64,000 nucleotides of DNA, from NCBI GenBank assembly GCA_964036665.1, contig OZ038533.1, positions 6,904,413 to 6,968,412 on the forward strand. The letters run 5' to 3'. How positions within the stretch are numbered: position 1 is the stretch's first letter; every line of letters begins with the position of its first letter. Under the pieces are notes generated by a model. It had not been told where the DNA came from. It was given only the letters and a program-made list of their open reading frames with translations, and did no database searches. The DNA comes from Gordius sp. MW1 (Eukaryota; Nematomorpha; Gordioida; Gordea; Gordiidae). Positions 54,802-64,000 of the stretch are shown here, one piece after another. Position numbers and translations under genes: made by a program.

Positions 54802-56643
54802 GTGGTTAACGCTAGAGTCAACCCCGACGAAGACCCTCTCGACGGTGACTCAGGGTCGGGCCTCATCCCGACCCTTGTGGATAATCACAAAACTATATCC
54901 AAGTGGGGAAAACCTAGTTCAACCAAGATACCCACGGGGCCGTTGGACATCGACACAACAAGGCTGAAGCCTCACCCACTGATGTCCGCGTTTACACTCA
55001 AAATAGCCTTTAATGGGTTCAAACCAGAGGTCAGATTTGTTAAGAATTTTCTGCCCGAACCCGGCCCGGTTCAATCCTCTAACCTCTTTGCCCGCCCGGG
55101 CCCGAACCCTTCTGGTGTCCGCCCGAGCCCGCTCGAAATATTAATGCTGCCCGAAATGCCCGGCCCGAAATATTAAATTTGCCTGTTAGGCCCGAAATTT
55201 TGCGACCTAAAATTCTTTCAATATTTAAAAGTCGAATGATTTTTTCAATTGAAACTTTTGTACTTTAATTTTAATCTTAATTGGTCAAAAAACGTAGTAT
55301 TTTATTTGGTCTTTCAAAATATTTGAGCTTAGCGATAGCGATGAGCGATAAGGGAATAATAAAGGCGAATTGGAGAAGCCTTGTTAAATTTGTTAAAAAA
55401 TTAAATGATATTAGAATGAAATTTAACACTTTCAGGCGTTGTATCAATTTGGGCGTGACGATTTTATACTATGTATAGACGGCACATGCGAATTACGAAC
55501 AATGAAAGGGCTGCATAAATATAAATATTTTAATCCTTTCCATAACCTAGCTAGGGACTTGATGGAAATAAAGGGGTTCTGGCAAAAATTGTAAAAATAA
55601 CTTGGGGACGGATGGCGATTTTTTAGCATTTTCATATGCAATTTAATGAAAAGTAACAAAAAAATACACTATCTAAAAAATCTCATTAAGCCCGAATTGC
55701 CCGAATCCTATCTTCTTCTTGCCCGCCCGAGCCAGCCCGAAAATAAAAATTTAGGACAGTTGCCCGGCCCGACCCGGCCCACCGGCCGGGCCGGGCCTGT
55801 TCGGGCAGGGCAATCTGATCTCTGGTTCAAACCTCCTCTTGATATCCCCAAGGGGGAATGGCGGCTTGTACAAGCCCGACAAGCGGAGGTGTATATCGAA
55901 AGGTAGTCCAAGCTAATTCACTACGATGAAAGAAGCCGGAGTTGTTTCCGAGACGCAAGCGCTCGCTATCATATCGGCAACCTTTTTCATCGCTAAGGGC
56001 AACGGGGATGCCAGGGTAATTACCGACCTATCTGAAGCATCAAAGAACTTCAGACATTTGCCGGTCAAGCTGGCCACGATCCCCTTAACTGTCCGTAGCA
56101 AATTTCACAGCCAAATTTGATCTGAAGGCAGCCTTCTTTAGTATACCATTACACAAGAACTACAAAAAATATTGTGGGTTCAAATGGAAAAAGAAGTTGT
56201 ATCATTACAAGCTCCCCATGGGAGCGTCGTTCTTTCCATACGTACTACAAACGATAGTGGCTGACCTCGTCAAAGCATCGGTCACCAGATGCAACTACAA
56301 CGTGTATCTCGACGATATACTGATCTTAGCCCAAGACGAAGACAGTGTAATGACCGACTTGGGCAATATCGCGGAGACAGCAAGAGAATGGGGCCTCACG
56401 ATCAACACAAGCAAGACCTCGCTAATGCCCCAAACAAATTTAGAATACCTGGGAATGATGCTTGACTTTGAAACACATACGGTTAAATGCACTCCCGAAA
56501 CACAAAAAAGGTTGATATATGCGGCAGACATACTGTTCTTATTCTTAGCAACACCTGTCCCACCGACGGACTATATTGGAAGCACTTGGTGTCCTCAATT
56601 ACTTCTTCTACAATCTCACGGGTATGCCAAAAAATCCCTATAA
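54802..56643 (+). pseudogene. Reverse transcriptase of a DIRS-like or related retroelement, split by a MITE
   Basis: Plus strand. 54802-55016 gives STKIPTGPLDIDTTRL and LKIAFNGFK. After the 800-bp insert the frame resumes PLDIPKGEWRLVQARQAEV. The RT core follows: AKGNGDARVITDLSEASKNF, a frameshift near 56100, then KFDLKAAFFSIPLHKNY, YKLPMGASFFPYVLQ, NVYLDDILILAQDEDS and WGLTINTSKTSLMPQTNLEY with LGMMLD. The YLDD box, LTIN..KTSLMP and LEYLG match RTs of the DIRS/hepadna-like style more than Ty3/gypsy. No tyrosine recombinase or LTR is seen. Two or more frameshifts; not functional. Confidence 0.65.
55025..55824. mobile_element. Non-autonomous hAT, 800 bp, inserted in the retroelement
   Basis: Ends CAGAGGTCAGATTTG and, inverted, CAGAGATCAGATTGC. 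Perfect 8-bp duplication GTTCAAAC at 55017-55024 and 55825-55832. Both subterminal regions are rich in cccgaacccggcccgg / cgggccgggcctg words, linking it to the CCCGACCC repeat family. No ORF with known motifs. Removing it would bring the two retroelement halves together in register. Confidence 0.9.
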
Positions 56644-56649
56644 TCTATC

Positions 56650-58341
56650 CTTGAAAAATATTGAATATGTGGGTATAAAAATCTTCTAAAATATTCACCT
56701 TTATTGTGTACATTCCAATGATTAATTTACAGTTAAATATACGTAACAAATTATGTAAAAATATTTTGTTTTTAGGACAATAACAATTTTTATTCAAGGT
56801 TTTTTTTTACAATGTTTTATTAATTTGTTAAAACATTTTACCAATTTATTATTTGATTTTAAATTAGTTATAGATGCCGCTAAAACTATTATCGTCCATC
56901 TTTTCAAATGAGTGTTATTTTTTAAATTATATTAGGGGTCTATTTATAATATTATTATCTTATAATTTATAATAGCCTATACAATGCTTTTTTAAGTATG
57001 GCATACATTTAAAATTATAATTTTATAAAAATGACTTTGAGATATTTAAATAAATAGTACCATTATAACGTTAGAATAGACTCTCGTTGTAGTAGTTACA
57101 AATGGCTTCCAAAATTGACATCATTTTTTTAAAGGGAATTAGCAGTGTATTTAGTCTATGAAAATAACCCTTAATTCGTTCAAGCCGTTGTTTATTTGCC
57201 AGACATAAGCTGGGCAAATAAATTACCGTTCAGGAGCCTGCATAGTTAACTTAACTCAATCCAGAGCCTACTTAAAAGTAAACACCACGGAACTTTGCCT
57301 CTTTAAATTTATTTAGAAAAGGCAATCATAATGTTATTCGAGTTACGTGGAGTGGAGTCCATGGAGGGCAGGTGATCTTTCAGAAGTTTTCCATAGGGAA
57401 GAGGCCTCTTGAAATTTGGATAGGGAATAAAATCATTCGTCACATTATAAAATTTATGTCAATTATAACTCGATTTACCCACAATATCAGTCATTATAAT
57501 CCTCTCTATAACTTGACTTTTAAATCGTTTGTGTCAAGTTCATTTTTTCAGTTGTCTCTCATACATTATTTCTACGAACAAACAGTGCATCTCTAATATG
57601 CAAAGGTTTTAAATTAAATTTTAACAATTAAGACAAACATAGACAGTCAATTTTGGCTTATTCAACAACAAAGGCGTAAAAATATTTTCTATACCTCACT
57701 TTACCTAAATCTTTTTTTTTGCCAATTTTTTTTGATTCTTTCTGCTTTAAAAACGAGTTTTTATTTTAGATTCATTTGAAACAAAGATGATTATGGATGT
57801 GAGATGGCTGATGTCCATAACATTTTTAACCTTTCGAAAATAAGATTAAACAATTTAAAATTTTAAATAATTTTTTGCCGAATGATAGACTCTATAAGTC
57901 TATTTTTTGATATTTACATATTTTGATGTACTATATTTATTTTCGGCAAGGTTTGACTCACAATTTCAAAAACTCTCTTTAATGCCACAAGGATTCATTT
58001 TCATCATCACACGTCTCCTTCATAGTTATTTTGTTTAATTTCAAAGATTTATAAGTAACACATTCCTATCATTAAATCAGCAATCACAAAAAAAAAGTTC
58101 AGAAGCATTTACATTTATTTCTATATCTTAATATGAGATACCCTGTAGAATTCTTGACAATAACATTTAAGAGTTACATGATAGTTAAAAGACACATATA
58201 TATAGCGTAAATTTTTGCGGATACAAATAAAATTTGAACATTTGTATTATTTACGTAGGTATATATATACTTTTCTTTGTAAAAATTCACCCTGAGATTT
58301 AGCACAAATATTCGTGTGTACACAAGTAACGCGTTAATTAA
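56650..58341. other. Intergenic 3' of the ADGRA gene
   Basis: No coding region recognised. Words at 57070-57160 (gaatagactctcg ... agcagtgtatttagtctatg) are a worn copy of the CATAGACTA MITE family. 57885-57903 has another fragment. The rest is AT-rich. Confidence 0.5.
58114..58119 (-). terminator. Candidate polyadenylation signal of the ADGRA gene
   Basis: AATAAA on the minus strand, 223 bp after the stop codon at 58342. Plausible by position; chance is possible in AT-rich DNA. Confidence 0.35.
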
Positions 58342-61300
58342 TTAGTTCGATGCTGGCTTATCGTTCAACCATGAAGACCACAGTAGATTATTCGCCCTCT
58401 TTATAATACTCTTTCTAGGGTACGTTTTAATCGATGAGGCATTTACGTTCGATTCGATTGTTTTGGAGGCCGACAGTAATGATATCGGTTCATCGGCAGA
58501 TAATTGAACAGCACAACTTTGTGATGATTTATTATCACTTTTCAGGGCCGATAGGATAGGCAAATTTTTTAGCGGCTGATTTATAGGACTTGATACCCAT
58601 CCGCATTTTCCGCGTTTACCATTGGCAAACATTTTGCTAGGGGTGACGCTACCCAAACATTGACTGGGGAGCGAATGATATTTGGTCGTCGAGTGGTGGC
58701 CCAAATAGCGACTGCGCTCTTGCGCTACGCCATCTGGAGTAGATAAAATTTTGCTCCAGGATGTAGTAGACGATGAAATGACGTTAATTTCATCGGGATC
58801 CTCTTGTCTTAACGCGATATCGCCAGGCTTGGCCTCGTCTAACGTCTCTCCACAATTCAGCGATTTGTGCATCGCGTTAATCAAGTCTCGTCGCGAGAGA
58901 CCGTGGTAAATCAGGAAGAGAAGACCGGTCGCTATACTGATCGCGGTCCAGGCGTAAGATGAAAGGGCGTTGGTTTGGGCTTTAGAAGACCTGATAACAG
59001 GGGTAAATGTGCTTTGGTCATCAGAGCTCGCGAAATCGTTATACGATTTACTCTTGGCTACTGCCGAGCCTTTGACCAAATTTCTAAAGTAGTAATCGTA
59101 GTAGTAGCCAAGTAAGAAGGGAGACAAACCTTTGGCCTGCGCCATATAGTTTTCCCCTAACGTTTTATAAACGTTTTTGTTGGGGGCCTTTAAATCGGGG
59201 TATCTATAAGCGGACATACGTGACAAATTGTTGGATAAAACGCGTTGGGATAGTAGAAAGGCTAGGAAATCGCCCGTCAATTCATACCTTATACCTTCAT
59301 CCCCTCCACCAGCCTTAAGGTAAAGTGTACGGGTAAATGGATTTTTTTGGTAGACCGCTAGCCCGGCGATTTGCCATAGCACGACGCAAGATACTATGGT
59401 AATGAGTTGAAATTTAATCATGTTCGGAATCGCTTTTTCACTATCTATAAGATTGATCAGTTTATTGCTAGGAGGCGCGTTGCTCAAGTTGCAATTGAGC
59501 GGGGCAGCAGTTATCTTTGAAGACAATACGGAGACTTCATCCGCTTTGGTGTACAAGATGTTAGGTCGTTGGTTGTATGTCGCAGCTGTGGGAATCTCAT
59601 TTTTAGGTCTAAGATTTGAAATTCCCGAAGAAGTTTGATCGTTGCTGTTGCGAATGTTATGGACAAATTTTCTTGAATTATCGGTCATATTTTTCAGGCA
59701 CTCTGAGCATAGTTTCGACGATGTTTTATGGTGCCAACCACTCCTAGAATCTTCTTCTGTTTCTTCACAAGTTGGACCAGTATTATAGCAATCCCGGCAT
59801 AAATCAGCATCGTGTAAACGGTGATTTATGCCGGAGAAGCTTATATCCTCCCGGTTTTTTCTGAAGCGCATACCATTGTGCCCTCTTTTGGAATATGACA
59901 AATTTAGACCATTTTGAGGTAGGCTTATTTGAGGCTTTCGGGAAGCTTGATGGGAAATTTTGTAATGTCGGGAAAGGTGATCTTCATTTTTAATCTTTTG
60001 CAACGGCCGTTTTTTATGGGCGTAAAAATCGTTCCTTAAAGCGTTTCGTTTATTCCCCTCAGTCCTTTCGTCATATGTAGTTTCTGAGGAAACGTTTTGT
60101 CTGACTTTTTTATTAATAGTTGTTTTAAGCTTTGTGCCTTCAAAGTAAAAGCCGGATTTTATGTGTAAATTTTGCTGGTTATAAGGCTTTGGGCAACGTC
60201 TCAACGAGCTTCCATTGTTCCCCGAACTATTTTGCAAGCGACAATTGTTACATTTGCTACTGCTCGTGGGAACTGAGCGTTTATCGTTATCGCAACTGCT
60301 ACTGTTATTATTGTTATAATTAAAATCGTAGTATTTTATATAATTAATCGGAGGGGCGAGTCTTGTTTCGGGTTTGTAAAAGTGATTGGGTTGTTTAACA
60401 TTAGAACGTGACACATCTAGGTTGCTAGCTTCATTTTTTTGGTCCTGGCTTAAATTGCCAGAATTTAAGCTGCGACAGTTTAATGGGTCTATGAGGTTGT
60501 TTTGATAATAACAAGAGCATTCGTCCCCGTTCAATGAAGGACATTCATTCGATTTAATTGGCACGTATTTATTGGGATTTTTGTACGTTTCGAGTACCTT
60601 GTGTTGAGCCAGGGTAAATTTAACGCAATGATAGCCGGCTTTGAAGAGTAGGAGCAAATTGATGAGCAGCAATAGAGTAGCCGGAAAATACAATGCCCAC
60701 AAGCTAATTTCCCATACCAAGAAGCAGCTTTCAATGAAAAAGTAAGATGTGTTAAAAAAACTATCACTATACTTCAACATTTTAAATATAATGTTATTGC
60801 AATTTAATAAATTGTAAATAAATTGTGTTATATATATCTAATTTCTTGATAAATTAGATTTGTGCCTTAAAGGAGAATGAAACAAGATAATGAAATATAT
60901 CAAATCAGTTACTAATTATCATTACTATCCATTATCGGCGGCGTAATAATTGTTTAAGCTGATAGCTGCCGTTATGCCGCAAATAATCAAGGAAATGCCC
61001 CAACCGATCAAATAAAATCCGAAAACGCTTTCCTTAACCCCACGCCCAATGCTGGGGGAGTAAGGACCATCAAATGTTTCACATCCCGGACTATGTTTGA
61101 TGGTTTTTAGGGTGGAAGAAGAACGATTCGAAGAAGACATGACAAGGGGTGCATTATCGTTGTTTGGGTGTGCCGGCTTTCCCATGCAAATTTTACAATA
61201 CCTCGAAGGGGCATAATAATTGCAGGTATCGTAAGATTTGTTACGTAAGTGGTGACGGCCTTCGAATTCGCTCGCACCGCGCGATGCGCCCATTTGTATG

Positions 61301-63289
61301 GCTCTGTTTTAAAAATCCATTTAAAATATAATTATTAGCGTTAGGCTTTGAATTGATTAAGAAAATACAACCTATGTGCGAGTACCGCAAATTAAATAAT
61401 AAGTCTACTCAAATTACTGTTATATAAAGGGTATTTAATTTGTCTTGTACATCGGGTTTATAATCTTAATGTGTTATCACAAGTTATGCTATATACATGG
61501 GTGTAGCCAGGAGGAAGCTGGGAGGAACGGCTGTCCCCGTCTAAATCCAAAATTTTTTAAAACTTGATCTAATTATGACTAAAATTTCAAAAAAATTGTC
61601 AATTTGCCCCTCCCTAAATCATTATTGCCCCCTCTAGTTCCAATCTTGGCTATGCCCAAGGCTATATAAACCCAAAATCGTGCTTCCCATTACTAATTTC
61701 AAACCTTCCAGTCGTGATTTTTAATTACTAGGCATATGTTTGCCCAAAACGTTGCTCTTACTTTGAAATGAGCGTCAGCCAAAATAGGACGCAGAGGGAA
61801 GAATAGTGCAAGGCGATTCCCGCTAACTGGCAAGCCACGGGATAAGCTACTAGCTTTACAGCCGTCAAGTACACGAATATGAGGAGGCTTAAACCGAACC
61901 AAGAATTTACAAGGGTATGTCGCAACGCATTCGATATTTGAATTCCCCTAAACAACAAACATACAAAACAAATTATTTCGCTCAATTGTAAAATCCATTA
62001 AGATGGTATTCAAATTGTATTATATTTAAATTATTTGTATAATACTGAGCTTTGTGATTTTAAAATATATCATATATTTAAATTTAAAATAAGTTAAATT
62101 TATGGAAGCTTTACTTACCAGTAAAATACTGAGTAAGACAAGGCTAGGAATAGCAGGCAGAGGATCATTATACAACCACCAACGTACATGTACCAAGGGA
62201 GGAGAGGACTTTCGTCCTTACTTAAAATATGTATCGCATTCTTTTGATGATTCTTCCCAGAAGCTGGATTATTCGCTTCTCGATAATTTATTAAATTTGA
62301 ATCCTACACCCAAAAAACATATATTTATATACTCAAAGATTAGTAAATAGATGGGTCAATAAGATGTTATAAATAAATACTACAATTTTCAAGATATTAA
62401 TTCTTTTTCGTAAAACAAAATCTCGGGTTTATTATAGGCTAAATAGTCAAACTATTTTAGTAAGGTTATAATATATTTCTTTTTGGCCACACCTGCACCA
62501 CAGCAACATTGTTTGGGGAATAACATGATAGGATACACAGATCGTCACCAAAGTTAGTGATAGCGCATCCATTAATCATCCATCCCCCGTAACCATCTTA
62601 ATGATAGAATAATAAAAATAATAGACAATCAACCAATAATTATTCGTTACAATTTGCTTCAGTATTCCATTGCATTGCTTGATCATAAAGGGTACGGCCC
62701 AAACATCTCAACTTGATTGTTATGGGGAAGGTAAAATTGGTAGGAAATGCGTTCACTAATAATAATTTAAACAAATATTTTACAAAATAATGAGTTTTTT
62801 TTATAAACATGATATGTAAAACATTGTTTTGTGTTGAAAAAGGCTTATTTTTAAAATTAAGTCGTATTTTTATAATGTTATAGTTTGTAAGTATAATCTA
62901 TAGGCATTGGTTGTTCCGTAAAACTTACGTATTTTAATATTCACAACGGGACTGGATATTTTTGGTATGATCCCCTTTTGGTGCATTGTATCGAACTGAG
63001 GTTGCCGTTTAAAATTTGCGGGAAAAAGTTTGGCATTTTTGTAAACGATTATCCTCAAATTAATAGATTCTTCCTGCCCGTCTTCACTGCCGTTTTCGCT
63101 TTGTAAATTTAGGCTTTGTAAATCAGCAGCCGTTTCCCTAAAATATGAGCTAAAAGCTGATTTCGGGTGCAAGACAATTTTTTGATCGGAATCGATTTCT
63201 TCAAAATTAGCCTCCCGACGAGAAGATGATAAATCATTTACGTTAACCAAGATGGATTCTTTCGTTATTTGGACACTGGCTTGAGCAAA
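58342..63289 (-). CDS. Adhesion G protein-coupled receptor, subfamily A (GPR124/125-like), 3' part
   Basis: Seven exons on the minus strand: 62929-63289, 62651-62755, 62493-62596, 62119-62303, 61762-61947, 60926-61303, 58342-60727. All phases agree; about 1,234 residues seen, the 5' exons being beyond the window. The first three give the end of the GAIN region (LRIIVYKNAKLFP, GGWMINGCAITNFGDDLCIL, CYSPNNVAVVQVW). Then come TM1 (WYMYVGGCIMILCLLFLAL), TM2-3 (CQLAGIALHYSSLCVLFWLT) and TM4 (ESVFGFYLIGWGISLIICGI). TM5 follows after the conserved Cys-x3-Trp (YCFLVWEISLWALYFPA), then TM6 (ITIVSCVVLWQIAGLAVYQ) and TM7 (WTAISIATGLLFLIYHGL). The last exon carries an unusually long loop (about 400 residues) between TM5 and TM6 and about 130 residues between TM6 and TM7. 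The ATG at 60780 is intronic; the true exon starts at 60727. The vertebrate relatives act in Wnt/angiogenic signalling; the ligand here is unknown. Confidence 0.92.
61496..61660. mobile_element. hAT-like MITE in an ADGRA intron
   Basis: Left end catgggtgtagccaggagg; right end (complement) cttgggcatagccaag. Perfect 8-bp duplication GCTATATA at 61488-61495 and 61661-61668. 165 bp, between exons 60926-61303 and 61762-61947. Confidence 0.88.
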
Positions 63290-63356
63290 CTAAAAATTAA
63301 AGCATGAAAAAATTTAATATGCTCTTCGCATAATATATCTCATGCCACATCATATG

Positions 63357-63400
63357 AAGGCGTAGCCAGGTTTAAGAAATCTTTAAACTTCAATTAAATG
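63357..63400. repeat. Half copy of the CATGGGCGTAGCC MITE
   Basis: gaaggcgtagccaggttt followed by AT-rich sequence; no partner end nearby. A single-ended remnant. Confidence 0.5.
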
Positions 63401-63839
63401 AGGGTCAAATTATACAAATCATAATGTCCATCTCTAAGACATCCCCATTTCGCCTTTTCTTAACACTCATAAATTAGTATTCTCAAGGGTTTTATGGCAA
63501 TCAACATGATTCCTAAATTTAATTAAGGAAACCAATATTAGTTTAATATTTTTGTACCTAAAGACAAGAACTAACTAATTGAATTCCTCCGAATTGTTTG
63601 TTATACTCTAAGTGTAACTGTATTAGCCAGAAAATTAATCTATGGGCAGTAAAAGAATCGTAATATTCTCGATCATTCAGTACAATGCCATTGTGGCAGG
63701 TAGTTTAATACCCTCAATTTTGTCTATCCTTAATGATAAAAAACTTAACACTTTAAAAAGGTTAGAATAAATTAAAATATCTAATCTTATGATTAGTGTT
63801 TATGTGATAGAAGATAAAAAGATTGTGTCATCCTAGAGA

Positions 63840-63998
63840 ATAAAACTATAAATTTATTATTATATTCACTACATTTAGGTTAGATATTTCAGATGTTTTA
63901 GCGTTAGTTCCGACGCACCAAAATGCATTGCCACCGCTGAAAGAAACTTGTTTATTGAGATATGGGAGATTGTAAGAATTTTGCCTAGAACCATCAGT
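63840..63998 (-). CDS. Possible further ADGRA exon (Ig-like), partial
   Basis: On the minus strand one frame is open from 63998 to a TAG near 63848 and reads NLPYLNKQVSFSGGNAFWCV, then GTNAKTSEISNLNVV. The Tyr/Trp-x-Cys-x2-x-Asn spacing is like the F-strand of an Ig domain, which ADGRA receptors carry upstream of GAIN. A donor-like AAT|gtagtg lies at 63866. Borders are not established and the match is weak. Confidence 0.3.
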
Positions 63999-64000
63999 TC

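Noticed and set aside
54626-54967. 113-residue plus-strand ORF
   Set aside because: Mostly the antisense of the RNase H coding region on the minus strand.
60132-60323. Plus-strand ORF rich in Cys and Tyr
   Set aside because: Antisense shadow of the ADGRA large exon.

Overview
The window is nuclear DNA from an invertebrate animal. It is AT-rich, and its genes are split into many short exons by GT-AG introns. It is packed with transposable elements. The proteins (a sodium-coupled monocarboxylate transporter pair, a SWIB-domain protein, a dihydropteridine reductase and a subfamily-A adhesion GPCR) are general metazoan families, so the exact lineage cannot be told from the sequence.

I rebuilt five host gene models by joining exons by eye. 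In every model the splice phases agree across every junction used. (1) An SLC5-type transporter, copy A, on the minus strand at 286-3872; ten exons are visible and the 3' end runs off the left edge. (2) Its tandem paralogue, copy B, minus strand, 13050-23111, complete with 14 exons and 610 residues. (3) A SWIB/DEK_C protein, plus strand, 27279-29464, 10 exons, 264 residues. (4) A dihydropteridine reductase (QDPR), minus strand, 30038-51096, 6 exons, 246 residues, with an 18.9 kb second intron. (5) An ADGRA (GPR124/125-like) adhesion GPCR, minus strand, 58342-63289, seven 3' exons seen; the 5' end lies beyond the right edge. The SWIB gene and QDPR converge tail to tail about 570 bp apart.

Region by region: 1-3872 holds transporter A. 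3980-11329 is a dead hAT transposon 108 bp upstream of A's start codon, itself split by a rearranged Ty3/gypsy element (5987-10582) whose integrase end is duplicated head to head. 13050-23111 is transporter B; its intron 11 carries a 3.5 kb foldback element (14578-18118), and other introns carry MITEs. 23112-27278 is non-coding with repeat debris. 27279-30038 holds the SWIB gene and the QDPR 3' end. 31793-50734 is the giant QDPR intron. It contains a degenerate LTR retrotransposon with both LTRs (33050-38699), two pol fragments of a related element in opposite orientations, a 2.5 kb insert with zinc knuckles and a multi-membrane ORF (40263-42789), several MITEs and a hAT remnant rich in CCCGACCC repeats (48232-49128). 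51097-58341 is intergenic, with MITEs and a broken retroelement whose reverse transcriptase and RNase H lie on opposite strands. The ADGRA gene fills the right end.

The most unusual objects are the zinc-knuckle plus hydrophobic-ORF insert at 40.3-42.8 kb, the foldback element whose edge lies about 24 bp from a splice donor, and the inverted gypsy element nested in a hAT. A recurrent family of homopolymer-containing hAT-like MITEs also stands out, several members having 8-bp target duplications. I found no CRISPR array, rRNA or convincing tRNA.
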